From: Terriglobales bacterium
GTDB taxonomy: Bacteria > Acidobacteriota > Terriglobia > Terriglobales > Acidobacteriaceae
Direction: 5' to 3'
Assembly: GCA_035764005.1 (NCBI GenBank)
Contig: DASTZZ010000067.1
Span: forward strand, 1 to 46,014
DNA: 46,014 nucleotides
Shown here one piece after another: positions 10,401-16,772 of the stretch. The translations under genes and the position numbers were made by a program. Every line of letters begins with the position of its first letter. The stretch's first letter is position 1. The notes under the pieces are model-generated. The model saw only the letters and a list, made by a program, of their open reading frames with translations, had not been told where the DNA came from and did no database searches.

Positions 10401-11064
10401 CTCCTACGATCGGCCGACGCAACCGCAAGGCAAAGCGCTGCCCGCGGAAATGCTGCCGGAAAAAATCGACTACGCGGGCGTGACCTTCACACTCGCGCCG
10501 TCAGCCAAAGCCGACGCGGTGATCGCCGAAGGCCAGCAGATCAAGCTGCCCGCAGGCAAATACAACCGCCTTTACATTCTCGCTGCCGCTTCGAACGGCG
10601 ATCACAAAGCGGATTTCAAAGTGGGAGACAAAACCGCCAACCTGAACGTGCAGGAATGGACCGGCTTCGTTGGTCAGTGGGACGACCGCATCTGGAAAGA
10701 GGTCATCGAGAATCCGGCAGAGATCGGACCACCGACGTACAACCGTCATCCGCGCGTGGATGAATACGGCGAGATGATTGGGTTGCGTCCGGGCTTCATC
10801 AAGCGCGCCGACATCGGCTGGTACGCCTCGCATCGTCATGACGACGCTGCTCGCAACGAGGCGTATCAGTATTCGTATCTGTTCGTTTACCCAATCGATA
10901 TTCCTGCGGGAGCAACTACGCTAACGCTGCCGCACAACCACAACATCAAAATCCTCGCTGCGACTGCAGTAAACCAGGCGCAACAAGCCTGGCCGGCGCA
11001 GCCGCTGTACGACGTGCTGGAAGGCGCAGAAGCGCAGAACCAAAGCCAGACGGCAATGAAGTAA
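7447..11064 (+). CDS. Secreted GH38 alpha-mannosidase
   Basis: A 1205-residue glycoside hydrolase family 38 protein with an N-terminal signal peptide (LLFLSVTFCFSMAFAQ). Zn-site residues appear in AHLDTEWRW (His71, Asp73), the catalytic nucleophile is Asp184 in LPDCFGFPASLP, and a third zinc histidine is His465 in QFHDLLPG. The long C-terminal half resembles the beta-sandwich domains of GH38 enzymes plus an extra family-specific extension. I chose ATG 7447 because GGAGAAG (7434-7440) lies 6 bases upstream; an upstream in-frame ATG at 7432 has no such site. In E. coli a GH38 enzyme (MngB) is paired with a fructose-type PTS for mannosylglycerate, which makes the PTS neighbours interesting. This protein, however, is exported, so it should cleave its substrate outside the cytoplasm. 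Substrate linkage is unknown. Confidence 0.9.
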   Translation: MQTIQRRCMLLFLSVTFCFSMAFAQNATKSSSAQNQKKSASAAAPQVKALPPASPVDLSKQPTLYVVGYAHLDTEWRWQYPQTIDEYLSKTLRNNFYLSDTYPHYIFNFTGANRYRLMKEYYPEGFAKLKKYVAAGRWFPAGSSMEEGDVNSPNAESIFRQILYGNNFFRREFGEASNEYMLPDCFGFPASLPSILHHAGIKGFSTQKLSAAWQPAPHVGGPDSPEKTPEGIPFNVGIWEGTDGSTIIAALNPLSYGSQVTYDLSKTPPPPPPPDPNLTERQNAFRTRPQEDWVKRIQINGDLTGIKADYHYVGTGDIGGAPNEYSVKLMEGIVTRSKAVIPNPPANPREWEAEQEPGKAESQPVQVGNGPIHVVWSKADQMFMDILKCCKTDKMPRYKGDLELINHSAGSLTSEAYQKRWMRKNELLGDAAEKASLAAAWLGGKAYPQDRLNAAWTLVMGGQFHDLLPGTATPKAFEFAWNDDIIAMNQFAGVLKSATETVASALNTQSQGTPVVVYNPLNIEREDVVEAHLNFDGGVPKSVRVTGPDGKETPAQVSEDGEGKAKVVFVAKVPSTGYAVFDVQPSTEAAPNSELKASESSLENARYVVKLNGDGDVSSVFDKKLNKELLSAPIRLAISTDNPEHWPAWNMDFEDEQRAPKAYVGGSPKVTVIENGPARVALQIERETEGSNFVQTIRLAAGDGGNRIEFANKINWDTKEVNLKATFPFSAANKMATYNWDVGTIQRPNEEPRQFEVASHQWIDLTDQSGSYGATVLTDCKNGSDKPNDNTIRLTLIRTPGTRGGYHDQGTQDIGHHDILFGIAGHDGDWRSSQTDWQAQRLNDPLVAFEATKHPGSLGKQFSLVKVNNSRIRVLALKKAEHSDEIVLRAVELDGKPQNDVRFTFAAPVTAAREVNAQEQPLGAAHVQGGALVTSFTAYEPKTFALRIGAAPKKVAAPQFAAVKLPYQVSVATYDHQPAAGCFDCSYDRPTQPQGKALPAEMLPEKIDYAGVTFTLAPSAKADAVIAEGQQIKLPAGKYNRLYILAAASNGDHKADFKVGDKTANLNVQEWTGFVGQWDDRIWKEVIENPAEIGPPTYNRHPRVDEYGEMIGLRPGFIKRADIGWYASHRHDDAARNEAYQYSYLFVYPIDIPAGATTLTLPHNHNIKILAATAVNQAQQAWPAQPLYDVLEGAEAQNQSQTAMK

Positions 11065-11065
11065 A

Positions 11066-11117
11066 CAGAACCGGCGGCGGTAGCCGCTGGGCCGGAGATG
11101 GCCGAATGGCTATCTCC
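11066..11117. repeat. Two-module dispersed repeat (GGCGGTAGCCG module plus hairpin)
   Basis: Directly after the mannosidase stop, CAGAACCGGCGGCGGTAGCC (11066-11085 and on to 11091) is followed by the hairpin GGAGATGGCC-GAAT-GGCTATCTCC (11094-11117). The same two modules occur at 14254-14387 and 22973-23155. Confidence 0.8.
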
Positions 11118-11170
11118 AGGTGCACTTTGCCGCGCGCATTTTCGCAACGCTCGGCAGGTCGATCAGCCTG

Positions 11171-11335
11171 TCATCCTGAAGCGCGTTTTTTGCGCGAAGG
11201 ATCTCCCGAGATGCGTCGTTCTGAAATGCCGCCGGTATGGCTCCTCGGCAAAAGTGCAGCTTGGCCGAAGAGCCAAGAAAGTTCACTTTACTTTGAACAT
11301 TCCCGGAGATCCTTCGCGCAAAAGATGCGCTTTGA
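11171..11335. repeat. Nested palindromic intergenic repeat, split on its right side by the IS
   Basis: The left arm (11171-11207; TCATCCTGAAGCGCG, then GCGCGAAGGATCTCCC) is complementary to the right arm (11305-11335; GGAGATCCTTCGCGCAAAAG, then GCGCTT). A second inverted repeat (11239-11248 with 11265-11274) is nested inside. The missing end of the right arm, CAGGATGACA, is found 1.46 kb away at 12792-12801, on the other side of the insertion sequence. Repeats starting TCATCCTGA and ending GGATCTCC are, to my knowledge, frequent in acidobacterial intergenic DNA. Confidence 0.8.
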
Positions 11336-11339
11336 TTAC

Positions 11340-11355
11340 ATAACCACGACGGCTC
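11340..11355 (+). repeat. Left subterminal inverted repeat of the IS
   Basis: ATAACCACGACGGCTC; all 16 bases are the exact reverse complement of 12773-12788. Confidence 0.9.
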
Positions 11356-11416
11356 CAGACGCCAAGTAGACTGAGGTTGCTTAAAGACCAAGTCGCTCGG
11401 GCGAAAGGAGCCAGTC

Positions 11417-12520
11417 ATGTGGATTATAGGCTGTGATTTTCATCCGAGTGGTCAGCAAGTGTACGCGGTGAACCAGGAAGGCGGCGAGGTAGTGGAGCAG
11501 TGGCTGCAGCATGGAGAGAGTGAGGAGGTGGACAAGTTTTATTCCAGCCTGCCGCCGGGCAGTGAAGTGGGGGTGGAGACGAGTGGGAACATGCGCTGGT
11601 TCGAGCGCAAGCTGGCCCAGTACGGGCACAAGCTGCGTATCGGAGACGCGGCCAAGATCCGGGGCAAGGACACGCGCAAGCAGAAACATGATCGGCGCGA
11701 TGCTGAGCATATCTGCCAGCTGATGCTCAAAGATGATTTTCCGGAGCTGGAATGGGTACCGACGCTGGAAGAGCGCGATCTGCGGCAGTTGCTGCTGCAC
11801 CGGCACAAGCTGGTGCGGATGCGAGCGCAGGTAAAGAACCAGTTGCAGCATATTGCGCTGAATCAGGGCCGGCAGAAGAAGTGGCAGCTATGGACCAAAA
11901 CGGGACAAGAGCTGCTCCGGAAGCTGGAGCTGGAGCCATGGACAGCGCGGCGGCGGGACGATCTACTGAAGCTGCTGGAGTCGCTGAACGGATACTGCGA
12001 AGGGCTGGATGCGGCCGTAGAGCAGGCGGCCCAGCAACGAGCCGAAGCGCGTCTGCTGAGGACGCATCCGGGAATCGGGCCGGTGATCAGTTTGGCGGCG
12101 GTGCTCACGTTGGGCAATGTCGGGGAGCGGTTTGAGACCAGTCGCAAGTTGGTCAGCTACCTGGGATTGAATCCGGCGGAGGATTCCAGCGGCAAGCGCC
12201 GGCGGCTGGGCTCGATCAGCAAGCAGGGCAGCAGCTTTATGCGCTTGCTGCTGATCCAGGGAGCGCAGACGGCGGTGCGCGGGGACGCGGAATTAGCCAG
12301 GCAGTATCGTCGCCTGGCGGTGAAGAAGAACAAGGGCATCGCCAAGGTGATGGTGGCGCGCAAGCTGGCGGTGCGCGTGTTCTGGATGCTGAAGACGAAC
12401 AAGACGTATCCGGAACTGGTTCGTATGCGGGGTAGCTCGAGTCATCCTGTGGTCGCAGGCAAAGAGACCGACGCTTTGAGTGAGCGCCCCGCCTCCTCAT
12501 CAGGCCGAAGCAGAATCTAG
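11417..12520 (+). CDS. IS110-family DEDD transposase (recombinase)
   Basis: A 367-residue protein with the two domains of this family. The N-terminal RuvC-like DEDD domain has Asp7 in GCDFHPSG, Glu54 in GVETSG, and Asp92 and Asp95 in KHDRRDAEH, so the complete catalytic tetrad is present. The C-terminal Transposase_20 domain contains HPGIGPVISLAAVLTLG and the segment SKQGSSFMRLLLIQGA, where the conserved serine sits. IS110 recombinases move DNA without DDE chemistry and are guided by a bridge RNA made from the non-coding part of the element. AAAGGAG at 11404-11410 supports the ATG. No stop codon or frameshift interrupts it, so the enzyme is probably functional. Confidence 0.93.
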   Translation: MWIIGCDFHPSGQQVYAVNQEGGEVVEQWLQHGESEEVDKFYSSLPPGSEVGVETSGNMRWFERKLAQYGHKLRIGDAAKIRGKDTRKQKHDRRDAEHICQLMLKDDFPELEWVPTLEERDLRQLLLHRHKLVRMRAQVKNQLQHIALNQGRQKKWQLWTKTGQELLRKLELEPWTARRRDDLLKLLESLNGYCEGLDAAVEQAAQQRAEARLLRTHPGIGPVISLAAVLTLGNVGERFETSRKLVSYLGLNPAEDSSGKRRRLGSISKQGSSFMRLLLIQGAQTAVRGDAELARQYRRLAVKKNKGIAKVMVARKLAVRVFWMLKTNKTYPELVRMRGSSSHPVVAGKETDALSERPASSSGRSRI

Positions 12521-12772
12521 GCCGGAGACGGTGAGGAGTTTGCACTAGGAATCATGGTCGGAGTATCAGACCGGATAGATGGTTGGTGGAACCAGACAAG
12601 GGTTTCCATCGAGGGATTCAAGCAAAGCACGAGTGACCTGGTCTTGAGCAAAAGCAACAACAAAACCAACGGCAACCCCTTCCTGATAAGGGAAAAGCGC
12701 CGGCGCAAAAACAACATCGCTCGTGCTCACGGGAGAGGTGTCGCCCGCAGAGTTCAAAATCAGATCTTGACA
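12521..12772 (+). ncRNA. Candidate bridge RNA region of the IS1111-type element
   Basis: This 252-base non-coding stretch lies between the transposase stop and the right inverted repeat, where IS1111-type elements are reported to encode their bridge RNA. Short hairpins can be drawn at 12556-12572 (GGTC/GACC), 12580-12594 (TGGTT/AACCA) and 12677-12692 (CCCTT/AAGGG), and 12697-12706 is a palindrome. The exact RNA ends, promoter and guide loops are not determined. The call rests on position, length and the visible hairpins, not on an alignment. Confidence 0.4.
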
Positions 12773-12788
12773 GAGCCGTCGTGGTTAT
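12773..12788 (-). repeat. Right subterminal inverted repeat of the IS
   Basis: GAGCCGTCGTGGTTAT, the exact reverse complement of 11340-11355, ending about 3 bases before the junction with host DNA. Confidence 0.9.
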
Positions 12789-12794
12789 AGACAG

Positions 12795-12818
12795 GATGAC
12801 AAATCGTGTTTTGTCATC
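12795..12818 (-). terminator. Hairpin downstream of GIY-YIG gene
   Basis: GATGACAAA pairs with TTTGTCATC over a 6-base loop (9-bp perfect stem), 15 bases beyond the stop of the minus-strand GIY-YIG gene. There is no T-run on the minus side, so termination is only a possibility. Part of the stem is the remnant of the repeat split by the IS. Confidence 0.35.
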
Positions 12819-12833
12819 GTTCTGCTACAAGCA

Positions 12834-13277
12834 TCACGATCCACCACTCGCGGCCATTGCCTTGGGGTTGTTCGCGCCGAGCATTTTGCGCAGCGTCTTG
12901 GGAATTTCAATCCTCTTGAACTTCGGCGTGGATTTGTTTGTCGCGCGTGGGATAGCAGCTATGAGAATTGCCTCCAATTCCAGCATTTTTGCTCCTGCAT
13001 TTTTGACCGTCTTTTGAAGAGCGAAAGCCGAGAAATAATCCCAGTGCGGATAGTACCGATCAGTCACTTTATTGGCGTGATCGTGAAGACGCCTAAATAG
13101 GTCACCCGCCTTGCCCACGTAGTAAAGTTCGTCGCCTCTATAAAGGATGTACACGCCTGCCACGCGCAGGTCCTGGATACTCTTTATGTGAAGACGGCCA
13201 CTTTCGTCTTTGAAACGAAAGACCTCACGCGGCCACATTCGGAAAAATTTGAAATCCTTCAACGCTATATTCGACAT
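12834..13277 (-). CDS. GIY-YIG domain protein, small
   Basis: A 147-residue protein with a GIY-YIG nuclease-like fold: GVYILYRGDELYYVGKAGDL (residues 41-60; GIY is GVY, YIG is YVG), followed by an arginine in FRRLHDH, a glutamate in MLELEA and an asparagine in RATNKS, the usual catalytic set. It has no added DNA-binding domain that I recognise. I chose ATG 13277 because GGAGGGG lies just upstream; the frame is open to 13427, but that start would overlap the divergent uppS. It is transcribed divergently from uppS and convergent with the IS. Stand-alone GIY-YIG proteins can be nucleases in repair or mobile elements; the role here is unknown. Confidence 0.75.
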   Translation of the reverse strand: MSNIALKDFKFFRMWPREVFRFKDESGRLHIKSIQDLRVAGVYILYRGDELYYVGKAGDLFRRLHDHANKVTDRYYPHWDYFSAFALQKTVKNAGAKMLELEAILIAAIPRATNKSTPKFKRIEIPKTLRKMLGANNPKAMAASGGS

Positions 13278-13377
13278 CCCACCCCTCCGGGCCGCGAATT
13301 CTAGCATGACCTCATAGGAACCTTCCCTCTCACTTTGCCACCCACCCTCCGACCGTGTTAACGTACTACTTTGCGGC

Positions 13378-14211
13378 ATGAAGCACTTGCACCAAAACAG
13401 TGGCAGGGTTGAGGAGCTGTTAACCAAGGAGCGGGAGATCTACTCGCATCTCGATGCTTCGCGTTTGCCTCGGCATATTGCCATCATCATGGATGGCAAC
13501 GGGCGATGGGCGAATCGGCGGCATTTGCCGCGGTTTGTGGGGCATCGGTCGGGGGTGCAGACGGTGCGGGGCGTGGTCGAGACGGCGGCTCGCATTGGGC
13601 TTCCCTTCCTTACGCTTTATGCGTTTTCGGCGGAGAACTGGAAGAAGCGTCCGGCGGCTGAAGTTGAGTTCCTCATGCAGCTTCTGCGGCAGTACCTGAA
13701 GCAGGAGGTGCCGCGGCTGAATCGGAACAATGTTCGGCTCACGTACATTGGGCGCATCTGGGAGCTGCCGGAGAATGTCCAGCAGCGGTTGAAGTGGGCT
13801 GAGGAAGAGACCGCCGGCAACACCGGCATGGTGCTCACGCTCGCGCTCAACTACGGCGCGCGCACAGAGCTTGTCGATGCCTTCCGCTCGATCATCGACG
13901 CGGCGCGCAACAACGGCGGCATCGATCATCTGCACATCGATGAAGAGCTGGTCGCGCGACATCTATATGGAAGCTTGCCGGATCCTGATCTGGTGATCCG
14001 CACCAGCGGCGAGCTGCGCGTGAGCAATTTCCTGCTTTGGCAGATTGCTTATGCGGAGATCTACGTGACCTCCAAACTGTGGCCCGACTTCGAGGGTACC
14101 GATCTGCTGCATGCCATCGCGGATTATCAGCGGCGTGAGCGCCGGTATGGCGGGTTGGGGTCGAATGGGAATGGCCATCATGCCCGTGAACTCGTCGGCG
14201 CGCGCAAGTAG
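13378..14211 (+). CDS. uppS: Isoprenyl transferase (undecaprenyl diphosphate synthase)
   Basis: A 277-residue cis-prenyltransferase that condenses isopentenyl diphosphate onto farnesyl diphosphate to make the C55 lipid carrier for peptidoglycan and surface polysaccharides. The catalytic aspartate is Asp39 in IAIIMDGNGRWA. Other signatures are LTLYAFSAENWKKRP, LTLALNYGAR and PDPDLVIRTSGELRVSNFLLWQIAYAEIYV. It is somewhat longer than the usual 250 residues through an N-terminal lead of about 30 residues and a basic tail. The ATG has no strong ribosome binding site, so the exact start is less sure than the product. It heads the same-strand run uppS-cdsA-dxr-rseP, a common bacterial gene order. 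Confidence 0.95.
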   Translation: MKHLHQNSGRVEELLTKEREIYSHLDASRLPRHIAIIMDGNGRWANRRHLPRFVGHRSGVQTVRGVVETAARIGLPFLTLYAFSAENWKKRPAAEVEFLMQLLRQYLKQEVPRLNRNNVRLTYIGRIWELPENVQQRLKWAEEETAGNTGMVLTLALNYGARTELVDAFRSIIDAARNNGGIDHLHIDEELVARHLYGSLPDPDLVIRTSGELRVSNFLLWQIAYAEIYVTSKLWPDFEGTDLLHAIADYQRRERRYGGLGSNGNGHHARELVGARK

Positions 14212-14253
14212 CCTTTGACGGCACTATCCTTCCACGCGCGCGGGTGATGTAAT

Positions 14254-14387
14254 CAGAACCGTCGGCGGTAGCCGATGGGGCAGCCGCTTGTTTTGCGGTT
14301 GCGCTTCACGAGAATTCCAGCAGCATCGAGACATTCGGAGCTGGCCTTGGCGGCCATCTCCGACCCATCGGCTACCGCCGACGGTTC
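14254..14387. repeat. Two-module dispersed repeat between uppS and cdsA
   Basis: CAGAACCGTCGGCGGTAGCC (beginning at 14254 and running on to 14280) is repeated in inverted form at 14364-14387. Between them lies the hairpin GGAGCTGGCC / GGCCATCTCC (14337-14361). Both modules match those at 11066-11117 and 22973-23155. It may act as a transcript-stabilising or attenuating structure within the cluster. Confidence 0.85.
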
Positions 14388-14415
14388 CGTTGCGCAGTGC
14401 CGGCCACCATAGTCT

Positions 14416-15354
14416 ATGCAGCGAGTGCTTACAGCTCTAATTCTGATTCCCATTGTGGTACTGGTGGTGTTTAAGGCGCCGTTTTGGCTTTATGCACTGG
14501 TGCTTGCTGTTTTGGCGATGCTTTGCACGCAGGAGTATTTGAAGATCGTCGAGGCGCATCAGCTTCGGCCGCTGCGGATTTTGACTTACTTGGCTGTGCT
14601 TGCTGTTTTGGGCGATTACTATCTGTCGATAGCGTTGCGCGGCCAGCGTCCATCGGGCGCTACGGGCTGGCAGATGACGCGCGATCCTTTCTTTCAGTAC
14701 ACGGTGCTGCTTGTCGTTGTTAGTTTGGCGCCGCTGATTCTGCTGGCTTGTGCGATGCACCTCGAAGATCTGCGGCAGGCGCTGCCTTCGGCTGCGGCTT
14801 CTTACATGGCCGTGCCTTACATCGGAATCACTTTGGGATTCCTGCTTTTCGCGCGGGGGTTGATTGCTGATGGCGCGTTTGCCGTCTTCTTCTTAATGCT
14901 GGTGGTTTGGACAGGCGATATCTTCGCTTACTACGTCGGGCGCGCGATCGGAAAACATAAGCTGGCGCCACGCATCAGTCCGGGAAAGTCTTGGGAGGGT
15001 GCTGGGGCGTCGATCATCGGAAGCATGATTGTCGGCACGCTGCTGCTGGTGTACAACACGCCTGTTGCTCAGGCGTTCACGAATTGGAAGTTGTTGGGTC
15101 ATACCAGTGCCCTTTCGGGAATCGCGCAGCCGAAGCACAACGCGGTTTGGGTGGCCGTGCTCGCTTCGGCGTGTATCAATATCGCGGCACAGATTGGCGA
15201 TCTGGTTGAGTCGATGATGAAGCGCGGCGCGGGGATGAAGGATTCGGGCGCGCTGCTTCCAGGCCACGGAGGCGCGCTGGATCGCGTGGACGCGCTGCTC
15301 CTGGCCTCTCCGATGCTGTGGTACTATTGCTCATTCGGCCTCATCCACTTTTAG
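14416..15354 (+). CDS. cdsA: Phosphatidate cytidylyltransferase
   Basis: A 312-residue polytopic inner-membrane enzyme making CDP-diacylglycerol from CTP and phosphatidate, the branch point of phospholipid synthesis. Several hydrophobic helices are visible from residue 1 (LTALILIPIVVLVVFKAPFW onwards). The family signature lies near the C-terminus: SMMKRGAGMKDSGALLPGHG followed by GALDRVDA, containing the K-D and H-G-G-x-x-D-R-x-D residues. The SPGKSWEG motif earlier in the chain also fits. It follows uppS across a repeat-containing gap and precedes dxr. Confidence 0.94.
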   Translation: MQRVLTALILIPIVVLVVFKAPFWLYALVLAVLAMLCTQEYLKIVEAHQLRPLRILTYLAVLAVLGDYYLSIALRGQRPSGATGWQMTRDPFFQYTVLLVVVSLAPLILLACAMHLEDLRQALPSAAASYMAVPYIGITLGFLLFARGLIADGAFAVFFLMLVVWTGDIFAYYVGRAIGKHKLAPRISPGKSWEGAGASIIGSMIVGTLLLVYNTPVAQAFTNWKLLGHTSALSGIAQPKHNAVWVAVLASACINIAAQIGDLVESMMKRGAGMKDSGALLPGHGGALDRVDALLLASPMLWYYCSFGLIHF

Positions 15355-15364
15355 GAAAACACCA

Positions 15365-15437
15365 GCGCTAAAGCGCAATCGTGGGAGGCGCTTTGGAGAA
15401 GTCCGCTGAAGCGGACTCCCCCGACTAAAGTCGGGGG
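15365..15437. repeat. Three consecutive short hairpins between cdsA and dxr
   Basis: GCGCTAAAGCGC (15365-15376), AGTCCGCTGAAGCGGACT (15400-15417) and CCCCCGACTAAAGTCGGGGG (15418-15437) are three palindromes, each with a CTAAAG or CTGAAG centre. The last is a perfect 8-bp stem on a 4-base loop with no T-run. They look like a compound REP-type element rather than a terminator, since dxr and rseP lie directly downstream. Confidence 0.75.
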
Positions 15438-15484
15438 CTACACCCGAAAAGAAGTCGAGACTCCCACCGAGAGCCGTACATAGT

Positions 15485-16768
15485 TTGTCGATCCCACGAA
15501 GCGTGAGTAACTCCTCTAAGCCAGCTCCTCCCCAGAGCTTTTCTCCCGATTCAGTCAGACGCATCGCCATACTCGGCTCTACCGGTTCGATTGGCGTGAG
15601 TACGCTGAAGATCGTTGAGGCATATCCAGAACGATTCAGCGTGGTCTCGCTTGCTGCGGGAAGAAACGTCGATGCAGCATTTGAGCAGTGCCGCCGGTGG
15701 AGTCCCAAAATGGTATCGATGGCCGACGAGGAGTCGGCGTCGAAGTTGGGCGCGCGAGTGCACTCGGCTGGACTCGCGACCGAGGTTCTCTCCGGTCCTG
15801 CTGGTGTAGTGAAGGTCGCCACGCATCCGGACGCCAACTTTGTGGTTAGCGCGATCGTTGGAGTCGCCGGGCTTGAAGCTACTTACGAAGCTGTGAAGGC
15901 CGGCAAGGCTGTTGGGCTGGCAAATAAAGAGTGTCTGGTCGCGGCAGGCGAGCTGATCACTGCCGAGGCTCGTCGTCAAGGCAAGCCGCTGCTGCCCATC
16001 GATAGCGAGCACAACGCGGTGCATCAGTGCATGCGCGGAGGACGTCTCCACGAGGTTAGCGCGGTCTGGCTGACGGCCTCCGGCGGGCCGTTTCTTCATA
16101 CACCAAAGTCACAATTTGCTAGCATAACGGTGCAGCAGGCGCTGAATCATCCGACCTGGAAAATGGGCAAGCGCATTACTATCGACTCGGCCACGCTGAT
16201 GAATAAAGGATTCGAGGTGATCGAGGCCTGTCGATTGTTCAACTTGCCGCCGGAGCGGGTGAAGGTGATTGTGCATCCGCAGTCGACCATTCACTCTTTG
16301 GTGGAATTCCACGACGGCAGCATTCTTGCTCAACTGTCGGTCACGGATATGCGGCTACCGATCCTGTACGCGCTTACCTATCCTGAACGGCTGGATTCAG
16401 AATTGAAGTTCGATCTCAACAGCCTGAAAAAGCTCGATTTTTGCCCACCAGATACAGAGAAGTTCCCTTGCCTGCGGCTGGCGTACGAGGCCGCGGAAGC
16501 TGGAGGGGCTAAGACGGTTGCCTTAAACGCCGCCGACGAAGTCGCAGTAGCGGCTTTTCTCGATGGCCTGATAGGATTTGAAGATATCCCCCGCACAATA
16601 AAGAAGGTGTTGGACGAAACTAGAGCCAGTCATCCTGAATCTATTAGGGAAGTGTTGCAAATGGATGCTGAGGCGCGTGGGCTGGCAGCCGATCTGGTAG
16701 GGACTGAAAGACCTCTGGTGGCCGCCGGCAGCGGTGTACACTCAAGCTCGGCAACCCGGAATAACTGA
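15485..16768 (+). CDS. dxr: 1-deoxy-D-xylulose 5-phosphate reductoisomerase
   Basis: A 427-residue enzyme of the non-mevalonate isoprenoid pathway, converting DXP to MEP with NADPH. It has the nucleotide-binding GSTGSIG motif at the N-terminus, the metal/substrate region LLPIDSEHNAVHQC, the loop WLTASGGPF and the MNKGFEVIEACRLF and HPQSTIHSLVEF segments. The frame opens with TTG at 15485; GTG at 15503 is an equally possible start, since neither has a strong ribosome binding site and the family usually begins a few residues before GSTGSIG. The rseP gene starts 4 bases after its stop. The pathway supplies precursors to UppS two genes upstream. Confidence 0.95.
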   Translation: MSIPRSVSNSSKPAPPQSFSPDSVRRIAILGSTGSIGVSTLKIVEAYPERFSVVSLAAGRNVDAAFEQCRRWSPKMVSMADEESASKLGARVHSAGLATEVLSGPAGVVKVATHPDANFVVSAIVGVAGLEATYEAVKAGKAVGLANKECLVAAGELITAEARRQGKPLLPIDSEHNAVHQCMRGGRLHEVSAVWLTASGGPFLHTPKSQFASITVQQALNHPTWKMGKRITIDSATLMNKGFEVIEACRLFNLPPERVKVIVHPQSTIHSLVEFHDGSILAQLSVTDMRLPILYALTYPERLDSELKFDLNSLKKLDFCPPDTEKFPCLRLAYEAAEAGGAKTVALNAADEVAVAAFLDGLIGFEDIPRTIKKVLDETRASHPESIREVLQMDAEARGLAADLVGTERPLVAAGSGVHSSSATRNN

Positions 16769-16772
16769 TTAA

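Larger units (their letters stand above)
11334..12791 (+). mobile_element. IS110-family insertion sequence, IS1111 type, apparently complete
   Basis: About 1458 bp with one DEDD transposase gene. An exact 16-bp inverted repeat, ATAACCACGACGGCTC, lies at 11340-11355 with its reverse complement at 12773-12788, a few bases inside each end. Subterminal inverted repeats of this kind are the hallmark of the IS1111 subgroup. The ends are placed by the host sequence: a palindromic repeat arm stops at 11333-11335 and resumes with CAGGATGACA at 12792, leaving GA at both junctions as a possible 2-base core. Ends are uncertain by about 3 bp. The 5' flank inside the element is short and the 3' flank is long (about 270 bp), as in IS1111-type elements. 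Confidence 0.85.

Noticed and set aside
12554-12790. Second gene in the IS 3' region
   Set aside because: The frame overlaps the right inverted repeat, lacks a ribosome binding site and has no domain; the region is better read as non-coding bridge RNA.
13278-13427. Upstream extension of the GIY-YIG frame
   Set aside because: It overlaps the divergent uppS start, has no ribosome binding site, and the added residues look non-coding; ATG 13277 has GGAGGGG upstream.
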